Of a stretch of 50,740 nt of DNA, positions 37,172 through 47,275 are shown one piece after another; positions within the stretch are counted from its first letter, which is position 1, and every line of letters starts with the position of its first letter. The DNA is from Enterobacterales bacterium. GTDB taxonomy: Bacteria; Pseudomonadota; Gammaproteobacteria; Enterobacterales; Kangiellaceae. A program made the translations under genes and the position numbers. The stretch is from positions 1-50,740 of the forward strand of contig JAUZSK010000089.1 of assembly GCA_030949565.1 (NCBI GenBank), written 5' to 3'. The notes beneath the pieces were generated by a model. The model did no database searches. It was not told the DNA's origin and was given only the letters and a program-made list of their open reading frames with translations.

Positions 37172-38467
37172 TCAGCTTTTATCGACTTTTTTAGATAACA
37201 AACCGCAGCTTGCCATTAATTGCCAATAACTAGGAAATGATTTTGCTACCACATCGGGATCGATAATCCGAATACCAGAGGTCTTAGCCCCGAGTAATCC
37301 CATACTCATTGCCATTCGATGGTCATCATAGGTTTCAATGGTTGCGCCTTTAGGTTGACCACCCTGAATCACTAAATAATCCTCACCATCTTCCACTTGA
37401 ATACCAGCTTTCCGTAATTCACAAGCCGTATCCTTTATGCGATTAGATTCCTTAAACGCCAGATGCCCGATATTGTTTATACGAGTAGTACCTTCAGCAT
37501 AACTGGCCATGACTGCGAGGGTTTGTACCACGTCAGGCATTTCGGACATATCAACTTCAATCGATTTTAATCCTTGCTCGCAAGAAACGATTAAATCCTG
37601 GTTATCGCGTTTAAAACTCATGCCCATTTTTTCAAGTAGGTGGTAGAATTTTGCCTCACCTTGCTTAGAGGCAAAATCAAAAGATTGTATCCTCAACTGC
37701 CCACCGACAATACCGACCAATCCCATAAAATAAGAAGCCGATACAGCGTCACCCGGTAACTCTGCGGTTATACCTTGGTAACTCTGCCCACCCTTTACTC
37801 GATAGCCACGCATGGTTTTATCAATCGATATACCGAGCTTACGCATCCAGTCAAGGGTCATTTCTATATAACTATTTGAAACCCCTTTCGATGGCATTTG
37901 AATCTCAATACCTAATTCAGTCAAGGGCGCGACCATCAATAACGCACTGACATATTGACTGCTTCGACGGCTGTCTAGTTGGCAGACACTATTAGCAATG
38001 GGTCCTTTTATAACAGCCGGTAATCGACCATTAGGCGATTCAATACTGACCCCAAGCTGTTGCAGAGAATCAAAAAGCTCTCGCATCGGTCGGGTCGCCA
38101 TTTTATCAGAACAGCTAATCCTAACATCCACCGTTTCTAATGCCGCTATGGCCGTGACAAAACGCGAGAAGGTGCCACTATGCGCAGTGTCAATGCAGAC
38201 TTGGGAGTCCGGTTTTGATGCCCTAGGCTGAATCACTAAATGATCCGATTCTAGTTTGAGCTGATAACCTAATCCACTAAGACCTTCAATAGCGGCCTTG
38301 ATATCATTATTGCTAACCACATTAGTCAATCTCGATGGTGAGACTGCCATGGCACAAAGAGGGAGCACGCGATTGGCAATGTATTTACTGCCTGGTAATC
38401 GGATCTGACTGGCGGTTAAACCGCTGGTTGGTTGAATTTCTAACACCTGCTGACGACTCCTGCTCAC
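37172..38467 (-). CDS. aroA: 3-phosphoshikimate 1-carboxyvinyltransferase, divergent
   Basis: AroA transfers enolpyruvate from PEP to shikimate-3-phosphate. The 431-residue protein has the domain length of the family. Conserved residues are Lys and Arg in LPGSKYIANR, the Arg in MATRPMRELF, SSQ in RRSSQYVSALL, Asp in EMPDVVQ, Lys/Glu/Arg in FKESNRIKD, DDHRMAM, and Lys in VAKSFPSYW. Two signatures differ from E. coli: GSKYIANR replaces GSKSVSNR, and HSGTFSRF replaces NAGTAMRP. It keeps the Gly of the latter loop. It heads the aroA-tyrA-aroC cluster. Confidence 0.9.
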   Translation of the reverse strand: MSRSRQQVLEIQPTSGLTASQIRLPGSKYIANRVLPLCAMAVSPSRLTNVVSNNDIKAAIEGLSGLGYQLKLESDHLVIQPRASKPDSQVCIDTAHSGTFSRFVTAIAALETVDVRISCSDKMATRPMRELFDSLQQLGVSIESPNGRLPAVIKGPIANSVCQLDSRRSSQYVSALLMVAPLTELGIEIQMPSKGVSNSYIEMTLDWMRKLGISIDKTMRGYRVKGGQSYQGITAELPGDAVSASYFMGLVGIVGGQLRIQSFDFASKQGEAKFYHLLEKMGMSFKRDNQDLIVSCEQGLKSIEVDMSEMPDVVQTLAVMASYAEGTTRINNIGHLAFKESNRIKDTACELRKAGIQVEDGEDYLVIQGGQPKGATIETYDDHRMAMSMGLLGAKTSGIRIIDPDVVAKSFPSYWQLMASCGLLSKKVDKS

Positions 38468-38656
38468 AAAAACAACCTTGAAGAATGAAAGCTAGGCTAT
38501 TTTTTATTATTTTAATAAATTAGACCCTGATATCCAGTAAAAGTAAAATAACTTTTATGGAATAAGGCGTTTTTTTGATTGAAAACGGCGAACAGAGCAT
38601 TGGAATAAGCCAAAACTGCGTTATCATTAGCACCGGAGCTAACAAAAGCCTGCATT

Positions 38657-40260
38657 ATGATTAAAGAGCAAAGACAATCAGAGCAAAAAAATAAGATGAG
38701 CAGAAATCATCGACCGAATAAAATAGCAATTGATTACCTGTTCGGGGAATCAAAATATAAGCGGTTGCGATTAATTCTTAATCAAGACTGGGCAATGCTA
38801 TTAGATAGCGGCATACAATCAAATGCAAAAAGCCCGAGCAATACAGTCACTCAGCAGCATTACGATATTTGTGTCGCGAATCCATTGTTCCAATTAACAT
38901 CAAAACAGGGTGAAACTTGGCTAACACGATTAGACCCGGGTTCTGAACGGCAACAGTCCCGCCTTAAACACTCGCTAACAGCCCTACCACTAATGCGACA
39001 ACATATTAAAAGCTATCAATCCAAGCTTAGCGAAAAAATACAATCAAACCTAAAACAATTAAAAAACCTTCCCTTTAGTGGCGGCTGGCTTGGATATATT
39101 AGTTATGACTGGGGCAAACAAGCAGCTTTTGAGCAAGTACAATTGAAACATAAACAGCCGAATTATTCAGTTTCTGGTAATAATACTCATTGCGACAAAG
39201 TAAAACAAAATGAGCATTTTCAGTCCTTACGAATGGGTTTTTATACTTGGGCGATTATTAGCGATCATAAAAAGAAAACCTCTCACTTGTATAATTTCAG
39301 CTTACAAGCCGAGCAATGGGATCAAATTGCCAGCCATCTACTAAAACAGCTTGATCAATCTGAAATACAAGATCAAGCAGATAGTTATGAAACAGATTTC
39401 CAGTTAACTCAAAAATTTCAATGCAACCTTAGCTATCGTCAATATCATAAAAATTTTGATCTGATCAAAAAGCATATCCAACAGGGTAATTGTTACCAGA
39501 TAAATTTTACTCGCCGATTCTCCGCTGGCTACAAAGGAAATTCTTTCTCCATTTATCGTTACCTTGCGGTGCTTAACAATGCACCCTTTTCTGCCTATCT
39601 CAATTTTGGCGATCAACAGATATTAAGCCTATCACCAGAGCGTTTTATCCAAGCAAGAAATGGCGCAGTAAGCACTCATCCAATTAAGGGGACCATGCCC
39701 CGATCTGAAGACCAAAAACAGGATGAACTGAATGCTAGAATTCTGTCAAACAGTGATAAAGATCGTGCTGAAAACCTCATGATTGTTGACCTAATGCGTA
39801 ATGACCTAAGTAAAACGGCAGCCCAATCAAGCGTTAAAGTGGCCCAATTATTTGAGCTTTGCAGCTTTGAATCGGTATATCATCTAGTCTCCACCGTTGA
39901 GTCACAGCTTGCAGCAAAGCGAGATATTTATGACCTACTAACTACGACGCTACCCGGAGGTCGATTACCGGAGCACCTAAATTAAGAGCGATGCAGATTA
40001 TCGATCAATTAGAGCCACATCAGCGAGGCATCTATTGCGGAAACATTCTTTATATGGACTTTAATGGAAATTTAGACAGCAATATTTGCATCCGTACCCT
40101 ACTAGCAGAAGACAATCAATTATTTTGCTGGGCTGGAGGTGGTATTGTTGCCGACTCAAAAGTGGACCAAGAGTATCAAGAAGCGCTGGCCAAATTAGCA
40201 AAAATCATTCCCCCACTGGAGATAAAGCTCAGTCAGCAAAAAATGGATGGCAAGCAATAA
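38657..40260 (+). pseudogene. pabB: Aminodeoxychorismate synthase component I PabB, one frameshift
   Basis: PabB aminates chorismate to aminodeoxychorismate for folate synthesis. The C-terminal chorismate-binding domain shows GNCYQINFTRRF, HPIKGTMPRSEDQKQDELNA and ENLMIVDLMRNDLSKTA. The frame stops just past 39979; a -1 shift at about 39960, where the second Gly codon of PGG lacks a base, leads straight into PGGSITGAPKLRAMQIIDQL and GIYCGNILYMD, the expected end. N-terminal residues are longer than in E. coli PabB and the start may be the second ATG (38696). The Nudix gene follows two bases after the stop. TrpE is less likely given the sequence of the ENLMIVDLMRNDL region. Confidence 0.9.
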
Positions 40261-40261
40261 T

Positions 40262-40952
40262 ATGATGTCACTCGAACAAATAACACAGTATCTTATCCCT
40301 AGCGATCAGCCAGAAGATAAATTATCATACTAATGATAGGGTTAATCAGCGCCTTATTCAGCACAACCAAAGAGAACAAGCCGAACTGCATGAATATCTT
40401 AAATTAAAGGGTCTTGCCGATGAACATTGCTTTACGCCAGCGGCGGTAATGATCCCATTGGTCACTCGAGACAATATCGACGGTTCCAGCCAATGGAATA
40501 TCATATTGACAAAAAGAGCAGTCCATCTAAAACACCACGCGGGAGAGATCAGTTTCCCTGGTGGTCGACGGGAATTAAGCGATAGTAATCTTATTCAAAC
40601 CGCACTGCGTGAAAGCCATGAAGAAATCGGCATTCAGCCAGAGGCAGTAAAAATTATTGGGCGTTTGCCAAAACAAAAAACCATTAGCCAATATCTGGTC
40701 ACGCCATTTGTGGCAAAAATCAGCTCTAATAGTCAATTAAAATTAGATAAAAATGAAGTAGAAAGTGCGTTTGAGATCCCGTTAAACTTTGCCTTAAACA
40801 AGGCCAATCATCAGCAGGTTAAACAAACATTCAATCGGCGTGATTTCTATTTCTATGTAATTCATTACCATCAGTATCGGATTTGGGGTGCCACAGCAAG
40901 GATGCTGGTTAATCTTAGCTATCGTTTAAACCCATCCCAAGAAATTGATTAA
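40262..40952 (+). pseudogene. Nudix hydrolase, CoA pyrophosphatase type, one frameshift
   Basis: This is a Nudix enzyme expected to cleave CoA or related pyrophosphates (NudL/YeaB family). The Nudix box is GGRRELSDSNLIQTALRESH followed by EEIG, and the CoA-pyrophosphatase mark LKHHAGEISFPGG lies just before it. The N-terminal part is in a different frame: MSLEQITQYLIPSDQPEDKL from 40262/40265, then a +1 shift near 40323-40330, then TNDRVNQRLIQHNQREQAEL and PAAVMIPLVTRDN. The ATG lies one base after the pabB stop, so the pair is probably coupled. If the shift is real, a shorter protein could start at 40449, but it would lack the N-terminal helix. Confidence 0.85.
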
Positions 40953-41017
40953 TTGCGATTTTATACCGCTTTAATTTCACCGGCTAAATTAGCCTTTTAT
41001 TATTTGGAGTAGAACAA

Positions 41018-42379
41018 GTGGCCGTTTCCGTTTTTGATCTGTTTACCATTGGTATTGGACCTTCGAGTTCTCATACTGTTGGTCCTATGCGAGCAGCGCG
41101 CCTGTTTGCAAAACAATTAATACAAAAAGAGCCTATTTTTAGAATAAAAATAGAGCTATTTGGTTCGCTAGGTCATACTGGCAAAGGACACGGCAGCGAT
41201 ATCGCTGTGTTGTTAGGTCTACAGGGCGAAAAACCAGATGAAATTGACACCGATAGCATCGAGAAAAAACTGGAATTAATTAGCACAAGTGGTCAACTCA
41301 CCATCCACAATCGTCAACCGATTAATTTTAATCAATCACAAGATATTATATTTCATCGGCGCAAAACACTCCCTAAACACCCTAATGGGATGAAGTTTAT
41401 TGCCTATGATAAACAACAAGGTATTCTTTTAGAAAAAATATATTATTCTGTCGGTGGCGGTTTTGTGATCAGCGATCAAGCTGAATCTTCCGACATTACT
41501 TCCCAGCATTTATCCTTACCTTACGATTTTCAAACTGGCGAACAACTACTCACCATGACCAAACAATCCGGTTTGAGCATCAGCAGTTTGATGATGAAAA
41601 ATGAGTTGCAATGGCGTAGCAGTGAACAGATTAACAGCGGACTTGATCATATTTGGCATACCATGAATCAATGTATTAAAAAAGGAACTCAAACGGAAGG
41701 TATATTAAAAGGTGGTCTCAAGTTGCAACGACGAGCACCGGCGTTATTTAGAAAACTGATCAATCGCGCGCAAGATAATGACCCCTTGTGCGCCATGGAT
41801 TGGGTTAATCTCTATGCCCTGGCAGTGAATGAAGAAAATGCCGCCGGAGGTAGAGTCGTTACCGCACCGACCAATGGTGCTGCTGGAATTATTCCGGCAG
41901 TATTAAAATATTTTATCCACTACTATCAGCCAAAAGAAAACGATGCTATCCAACGTTTTCTTTTGGCCTCAGCGGCCATTGGGATCCTTTACAAACTCAA
42001 TGCCTCTATTTCTGGGGCTGAAGTTGGTTGCCAAGGCGAAGTCGGCGTTGCTTGTTCAATGGCCGCCGCAGGACTCACCGAAGCGCTTGGCGGAACACCA
42101 TCACAGGTAGAATGTGCTGCAGAAATTGGTATGGAACACAATTTAGGCCTTACCTGTGACCCTATCGGTGGACTGGTTCAAGTGCCTTGCATTGAAAGAA
42201 ATGCAATGGGTGCAGTTAAAGCAATAAATGCCTCAAGATTAGCCCTTCAAGGCGATGGTGAACATAAAGTATCCTTAGACAAGGTTATAAAAACCATGCG
42301 AGAAACCGGAAAGGATATGAAAACCAAATATAAAGAAACTTCACGCGGTGGGCTAGCGGTGAATATTATTGAGTGCTAG
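41018..42379 (+). CDS. sdaA: L-serine ammonia-lyase (serine dehydratase)
   Basis: This iron-sulfur enzyme deaminates serine to pyruvate. The 453-residue single-chain form matches E. coli SdaA/Sda[23 protein letters not shown], the beta-domain [14 protein letters not shown] and the alpha-domain [14 protein letters not shown]. The Fe-S cysteines lie in [25 protein letters not shown] and [11 protein letters not shown]. The GTG start is supported by GGAG ten bases upstream. It stands alone after the Nudix gene. Confidence 0.97.
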   Translation: MAVSVFDLFTIGIGPSSSHTVGPMRAARLFAKQLIQKEPIFRIKIELFGSLGHTGKGHGSDIAVLLGLQGEKPDEIDTDSIEKKLELISTSGQLTIHNRQPINFNQSQDIIFHRRKTLPKHPNGMKFIAYDKQQGILLEKIYYSVGGGFVISDQAESSDITSQHLSLPYDFQTGEQLLTMTKQSGLSISSLMMKNELQWRSSEQINSGLDHIWHTMNQCIKKGTQTEGILKGGLKLQRRAPALFRKLINRAQDNDPLCAMDWVNLYALAVNEENAAGGRVVTAPTNGAAGIIPAVLKYFIHYYQPKENDAIQRFLLASAAIGILYKLNASISGAEVGCQGEVGVACSMAAAGLTEALGGTPSQVECAAEIGMEHNLGLTCDPIGGLVQVPCIERNAMGAVKAINASRLALQGDGEHKVSLDKVIKTMRETGKDMKTKYKETSRGGLAVNIIEC

Positions 42380-42399
42380 TTTCTAACCTACTTCCCTTG

Positions 42400-42690
42400 T
42401 AGGGATCCCTGAGGGAGAAGGGATTGACTTCCCCCCCTCCGTTATGTTCACGGATGGACGGTATGTAGAACAACGCAGGAGCAGTTGTCTACCGATGGGA
42501 GGGGGATCAAGGGGGCGGGTGTCATTTAGCTAAGCATTAGTGCTTCCAATTAAATAATGGATTCCCGATAAAACAATTCGGGAATGACGGGATGGATTGT
42601 AGCAATCCGCAAAGCTCTTTACCCTCATCCTAACCCTCTGTGTAACCACCCTCTCCCTAACCCTTGAGGGAGAAAGGGCTTAACCCCGAA
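42400..42690. repeat. Intergenic patchwork of repeat elements
   Basis: Three kinds of repeat occur in this 340-base gap. (1) A 75-base hairpin (42431-42505) has C-rich and G-rich ends, ccccccctcc and gggaggggg, enclosing cggatggacggtatgtag and caacgcaggagcag. (2) The palindrome ATTCCCGA and TCGGGAAT (42561-42585) is followed by gacggg and is kin to the palindrome split by the insertion sequence. (3) A C-rich stretch (cctcatcctaaccctctg and cctctccctaaccc) ends in gagggagaaagg, matching the gagggagaaggg at 42410-42421. Such elements look like REP/MITE-type genomic repeats. No coding sense is seen. Confidence 0.65.
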
Positions 42691-42718
42691 CCTAACAACT
42701 CGTAGCTCGTAACCACGA

Positions 42719-43396
42719 TCAAAACTGAATAATAAATCCCCGTTGATTAATCCATTCGATACTCGCTCCTGTCTGTTTAAAAAATCCTTTGGCTTTTGCC
42801 AAACCAACATCCTTATTTTCGGTTAACATGCGGCTCGAATAAAAGGGATTAAACAAAGATGCCTGTTGTTCTGTGGTTAAATTAATCTCACTGGCTAAAA
42901 TTTCTAAACGGTGATCTTTGTTTGTTTGGATTGTAATGCTGGGAGTATTTTGATCGGATTGTTCTTTAAATAAAACTTGGATAAACCTTACAAGCAATGT
43001 GAGTACATCCACAAAATAGGCTTTATCTGTATCAATATTGAAATCATCAAGTTGACTCAAATTTAGTACTAGTTTTTCATCTGCAAGCTGTTCAGAAAGC
43101 AGTTCTAACAGTTGAGAGATAGGCAATGATTGCAAAGACAATAAAGAGCGGCCTATTACCGTTAATAAATCATGACCTAGTTGTATCGCACCATAACCCG
43201 AACTAAGAACCTGATCAAATGCAAGTTTATGTCCGGCGCTACACTCTTCTAACTGGGCAAGCTCTGTATGTCCCATTATTCCTGTAAGGTGGTTATTATA
43301 GCTATGAATAATCAAGCCAAGTAAATCCTGTAACTCAACTGAATTGAGATCTAAAGGTTTATCGATTATCTGCGGTTTTGAATGGGCCATTATCAT
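42719..43396 (-). CDS. Degenerate histidine-kinase-like protein
   Basis: This 225-residue cytosolic protein has no membrane segment. A dimerisation-like helix reads GLIIHSYNNHLTGIMGHTELA, matching the H-x-x-N-N-x-L-x-x-I-x-G form of hybrid histidine kinases with His retained. The C-terminal half resembles the ATPase domain but lacks an Asn box and the G boxes: LFNPFYSSRMLTENKDVGLA stands where F-x-P-F-x-(S/T)-x-K...GLGL is usual, then GFFKQTGASIEWI. ATP binding is therefore doubtful. It may be a phosphotransfer or regulatory partner. The next gene in the same direction upstream is a stress protein. A start two codons further in (MAHSK) is possible. Confidence 0.7.
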   Translation of the reverse strand: MIMAHSKPQIIDKPLDLNSVELQDLLGLIIHSYNNHLTGIMGHTELAQLEECSAGHKLAFDQVLSSGYGAIQLGHDLLTVIGRSLLSLQSLPISQLLELLSEQLADEKLVLNLSQLDDFNIDTDKAYFVDVLTLLVRFIQVLFKEQSDQNTPSITIQTNKDHRLEILASEINLTTEQQASLFNPFYSSRMLTENKDVGLAKAKGFFKQTGASIEWINQRGFIIQF

Positions 43397-43465
43397 TCCT
43401 TTTGCAAGCCTAGAACATAATCCTAGACTTGCTATTTTGCTTCATTTAAAAGCATCATAGGAAAA

Positions 43466-44341
43466 CTACTTAACCACCACAACATCAGCTTTGACTTTAT
43501 GTAAAACGGTTTCAGCAGTATTACCCAATAATCGACCTCTTAGACTCGGTTTAGTTTTATTCCCCATGACCACCACATCCGCTTCTATTTGATCGCTAAT
43601 ACGTAAAATTTCCTTAGATGGTTTGCCACTGAGCAGATGAATGGTTTCTTGATTTAGACCACCATCTTGGATTAATTTTGAAATAATCGGATCAATGGTT
43701 TGCTTTATCTTTTTCTCGTAATCTTTGCTATCAAAAAAGTCCAGGTCCATCAGCGCTTTTGGCATCGGAATAGAGTAACAAGCATGGACAGCACTACCTG
43801 TTGCTTTAGCCAATATAAAAGAATAGCGTAGGATCTCCTCGTTAAGTTTGAGGGCTTTTTCGCTACTAGATCCTAAGTCCAACGCGGCAAGAATGACACC
43901 ACCACTTTTCCAAGGCTGTTCACCGACAATCATCACCGGATCAGGACAATGGCGCATAAGCTGCCAATCAGATGGTACATGGCTAGATGTTTCAGAACGG
44001 TGCCCTGATTTTAAAATCATGTCGAATGACTTTTGGACACAACGAGCTGATACCCATCGGTCAAATGAACGCTCCCAAACTACATCGACATTGACTCGCA
44101 CACCATCTAAATTTTGTGTCGCTAAAAAAGTGTCCATTTCTGTCTGTTTATTGTCTATAAAACGATGGTGTACCCTTCGTTTATCAGCCGCAGAAAGTAC
44201 TTCAGAGCTATCCACTCCGGCAGCATGCACAAAGCCTACAAATTCTATTTTCGCAGCCGTATTTCGAGCGATCTCTAAAGCATGAACAAATGCGGGATTG
44301 CCAGTTCCATTTTGATCGGCAATAACTAATATTTCTCTCAT
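43466..44341 (-). CDS. Tandem universal stress protein (UspE-like)
   Basis: This is a protein of about 291 residues with two Usp domains, each of about 140 residues. The first begins REILVIADQNGTGNPAFVHA and ends DPVMIVGEQPW. The second begins GVILAALDLGSSS and ends with the ATP-binding pattern VVMGNKTKPSLRGRLLGNTAETVL and VKADVVVV. The first domain lacks this G-x-x-G motif. The ATG at 44341 is chosen because GGAGAAG lies six bases upstream; an in-frame TTG at 44353 falls inside that site. It lies between the degenerate kinase and the divergent GGDEF-EAL gene. Confidence 0.87.
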   Translation of the reverse strand: MREILVIADQNGTGNPAFVHALEIARNTAAKIEFVGFVHAAGVDSSEVLSAADKRRVHHRFIDNKQTEMDTFLATQNLDGVRVNVDVVWERSFDRWVSARCVQKSFDMILKSGHRSETSSHVPSDWQLMRHCPDPVMIVGEQPWKSGGVILAALDLGSSSEKALKLNEEILRYSFILAKATGSAVHACYSIPMPKALMDLDFFDSKDYEKKIKQTIDPIISKLIQDGGLNQETIHLLSGKPSKEILRISDQIEADVVVMGNKTKPSLRGRLLGNTAETVLHKVKADVVVVK

Positions 44342-44646
44342 TTTCTTCTCCAATGAGCATCAACGCTTGGGCATCCCCAAGTCTTTGTAAAATGGGCCTT
44401 AAGCCCCTTATTTTGACCTTAACAGCTCATAAAACGGCTTTTCAGGGCTCGGTAAAAGAGCCTAAATCAAAAAAAACAATCGAATCGTTAGGTCGTATTT
44501 TATATGGGGTTTAACTGCCTAAATACAAGCAATAAAAGCAAACTATTTGATAATGTTTTCTAATTAATTTGGCTTTCCATTGCTATACTAAATTAAATTG
44601 AAAATAATGCGCTAAGTTATTAGTTTTAAACTATAATTACCCATAG

Positions 44647-44675
44647 TTGTAGTTGATAAATTAAGTCTCTATAAT
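44647..44675 (+). promoter_or_regulatory. Sigma-70 promoter for the GGDEF-EAL gene
   Basis: TTGTAG (44647-44652) and TATAAT (44670-44675) are spaced by 17 bases. The start codon follows 29 bases after the -10. The remainder of the 360-base divergent gap (44342-44646) is AT-rich and shows no other clear signal. Confidence 0.65.
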
Positions 44676-44704
44676 GCAACCTCAAAATGATGGGCTTTTG
44701 ACAC

Positions 44705-47200
44705 TTGGATATTACAATGAATAATAAAAAAACCAAGAATCACCTGTTGCTAGTCAACAGTCTCCAGGACAGATTAAAAAGTCTTCATCAATTGCTCGTT
44801 CAAACCATTGATTTCAAAATTAGTACCGCCGATAGTGCAGAGCAAGCCATTAAACTGCTAAAGAAACACCAAATCAGCCTTGTTATTAGTAATATTAACC
44901 TCGGTGGATTCGATGGTTGGCGACTAGCGCGACTGGTTCGCTCTGGCGTGCTCAATTGTGCATCTGATATCCCTTTTATTATCGTTGCTAATACCTGGTG
45001 TGAACACATAGCTAACACCACAGCCCGCGAATTTGGCATCAATCTAGTGCTTCCTTATACTCAGAAGGAAAAATTAATTGAGATTATACAATCGGGTCAA
45101 TTAAACCCTCTTAAAGACATGGTAAAAACACCGATGTTGGTGATCGAAGACAATCCCGATACCCAAGATCTACTAAAGCGCATCCTTAAAAATCAATTTA
45201 AAATTGACTCCGCAGTCGATGGCCAACAAGGCATCGACCTATGGCGCAAAGGACAGTATGATTTGGTGCTGCTTGATGTGATGCTACCGAGCGTTAGCGG
45301 TAGCAAAATACTCGACATTATTATTAAAGAAAAACCAGAACAATCGGTTGTTATCATGACTGCTAACCATACTATGGACCTGGCAGAAGAATTAATGCTT
45401 GCCGGGGCGGCCGATTTTGTCACCAAACCATTTCGTGCGGAGCAGTTACGCCGAGTCTGTAGCACTGCCGCAAGGCGCGATGACTATATGATCAGTAATA
45501 AGCAATTTGCGACGAAAGTCCATTCCCTTGAACAAAGTAGAACTGAATACAAAAATATCCTCAACGCCCATCAACAGTTGCTCGACCAATTAGGTAGTGT
45601 GGTGATACGTCTAACAGAAAATGGTGAAATTTCTTTTCTCAATAAAGCTTGGGAAAAATTAACCGGTTATACGGTGCATGAATGCCAACGTAAATCACTG
45701 CTCGAGTTTGTTGAAAGAAGTAATATCCCAGGCAATTATATATCCGATGAACTCAATATTATCCTATCCGGCGGTACTCGATCTCACCATTTTGAATTTC
45801 GTCTTAAAAATCGATTTGAGGAAGAGTTATGGGTCGAGGCAAGGTTTGAAGTCACTCTTTCAACCGATAAAAAACAAACTGACATTTCGGGCACCATCGA
45901 CAACGTGACTGCTCGTAAAAAAGCCCAAAGAGACCTTGAATTTCTGGCTATGCATGATGGCCTAACGGGTTTATTTAACCGTCATTATTTTGAAACAGAG
46001 CTCAAGCAGTTTTCAGCAACGGCTCAGCGTGGTAATGGCCCACATTCACTGCTCTACATAGACCTCGACCACTTTAAAGTCATTAATGATACCCTGGGTC
46101 ATTTTCACGGCGATGTGGTTTTAAGGAATATTTCATCTTTAATCCAATCACGGCTGCGTGACTCAGATATTTTATGTCGTATTGGCGGCGATGAGTTTGC
46201 TTTACTTCTGCCTAATACCGATCAGGAAAGTGCCTATAAAACAGCTGAAGCCATCTGCCAATTGCTAGATGATTATCAATGTACTATTGAAAACCAAACT
46301 TTTAAAGTTAATTGCTCCATTGGCATATCAAAAATTGACGGCAATCATAGTTCCTATCAAGAGTGTTTAAAACATGCCGACATTGCACTTTATGTAGCCA
46401 AAAAACAAGGCCGTAATACAGCACATATTTATGATAGTGATGACCCCCAAAGCAAGGAATTACAAGCCAGTTTAGAATGGTCTAGCAAAATACAGAAAGC
46501 CGTTACAAGTGATGACCTATTGCTTTATTTTCAACCCATTGTAGAAATCGCCACTAAAAAAACAGCCTATTATGAAGCTTTAGTACGGCTAAACCTTAAT
46601 GGCAAAATCATCGGGCCTAATCAATTTATTCCAGCACTAGAACGCGAGGGTGATATGGCGCTACTTGACAGACAGGTCATACGAAAGGCGGTTGAATACT
46701 TAAGCCTATACCCCGCCCTTAATAAAATATCAGTTAATCTATCCGCTCAGGGTTTTAGCGATGCAAGGCTGGTACCAGTAATAAAAGATACTTTAAGTCA
46801 ATATAAAGTCGATGCAAAACGAATTATTTTTGAGCTAACCGAAAGCGCCAGCTTAAGCAATATCAATTCAACACGTTCCATCGTTTCACAATTAAGCGCA
46901 TTAGGTTGCGAGTTTTCAATCGATGACTTTGGCACCGGTTTTAGTACCTTTAATTACTTAAAACAATTACCGGCTCAATCAGTAAAAATTGATGGCTCAT
47001 TTGTGGTTGATTTAGCTAACAATGCGGTAGATTTAGCTTTAGTTAAAGCGATTTATGAAGTTGCCACCGCTCTCAATAAAAAAACAGTGGCTGAATTTGT
47101 AGAAAATGAAGAAACCTTGGTTATTCTTGGAAAAATTGGGGTCACCTATGCGCAAGGCTACCATTTAAGTCGACCAAAACCCATTAACGAACTATTCTGA
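44705..47200 (+). CDS. REC-REC-PAS-GGDEF-EAL cyclic-di-GMP protein
   Basis: This is an 831-residue cytosolic signalling protein. The first receiver (about 12-130) is degenerate: the phospho-acceptor site is Asn63 (LVISNINL), the acidic pair is replaced by Asn-Ser, and the conserved Lys is absent. The second receiver (about 142-260) is intact with Glu-Asp at IEDNPD, Asp191 and Lys in DFVTKPF. A PAS domain (about 295-415) follows. The GGDEF domain has GGDEF at 494-498 with an upstream I-site RDSD. The EAL domain has EALVRL at 624-629, FELTES, DDFGTG, KIDGSF and AEFVEN. Both catalytic domains look functional, so it may both make and degrade c-di-GMP. A sigma-70 promoter lies upstream. Confidence 0.93.
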   Translation: MDITMNNKKTKNHLLLVNSLQDRLKSLHQLLVQTIDFKISTADSAEQAIKLLKKHQISLVISNINLGGFDGWRLARLVRSGVLNCASDIPFIIVANTWCEHIANTTAREFGINLVLPYTQKEKLIEIIQSGQLNPLKDMVKTPMLVIEDNPDTQDLLKRILKNQFKIDSAVDGQQGIDLWRKGQYDLVLLDVMLPSVSGSKILDIIIKEKPEQSVVIMTANHTMDLAEELMLAGAADFVTKPFRAEQLRRVCSTAARRDDYMISNKQFATKVHSLEQSRTEYKNILNAHQQLLDQLGSVVIRLTENGEISFLNKAWEKLTGYTVHECQRKSLLEFVERSNIPGNYISDELNIILSGGTRSHHFEFRLKNRFEEELWVEARFEVTLSTDKKQTDISGTIDNVTARKKAQRDLEFLAMHDGLTGLFNRHYFETELKQFSATAQRGNGPHSLLYIDLDHFKVINDTLGHFHGDVVLRNISSLIQSRLRDSDILCRIGGDEFALLLPNTDQESAYKTAEAICQLLDDYQCTIENQTFKVNCSIGISKIDGNHSSYQECLKHADIALYVAKKQGRNTAHIYDSDDPQSKELQASLEWSSKIQKAVTSDDLLLYFQPIVEIATKKTAYYEALVRLNLNGKIIGPNQFIPALEREGDMALLDRQVIRKAVEYLSLYPALNKISVNLSAQGFSDARLVPVIKDTLSQYKVDAKRIIFELTESASLSNINSTRSIVSQLSALGCEFSIDDFGTGFSTFNYLKQLPAQSVKIDGSFVVDLANNAVDLALVKAIYEVATALNKKTVAEFVENEETLVILGKIGVTYAQGYHLSRPKPINELF

Positions 47201-47275
47201 TTCCTGCTAGCAACTACTTTAGTTCCTAGTCAGCGACTTGTGAATAGATAAGCTAGCGATTCTCAACCCATAACT

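Noticed and set aside
42400..42690. CRISPR array
   Set aside because: Repeats here are of different types and there are no regular identical repeats with spacers. No cas genes are present in the window.
44380..44460. FNR-type site upstream of the Usp gene (ttgacc near 44414)
   Set aside because: The second half (ATCAA) is not present at the right spacing.
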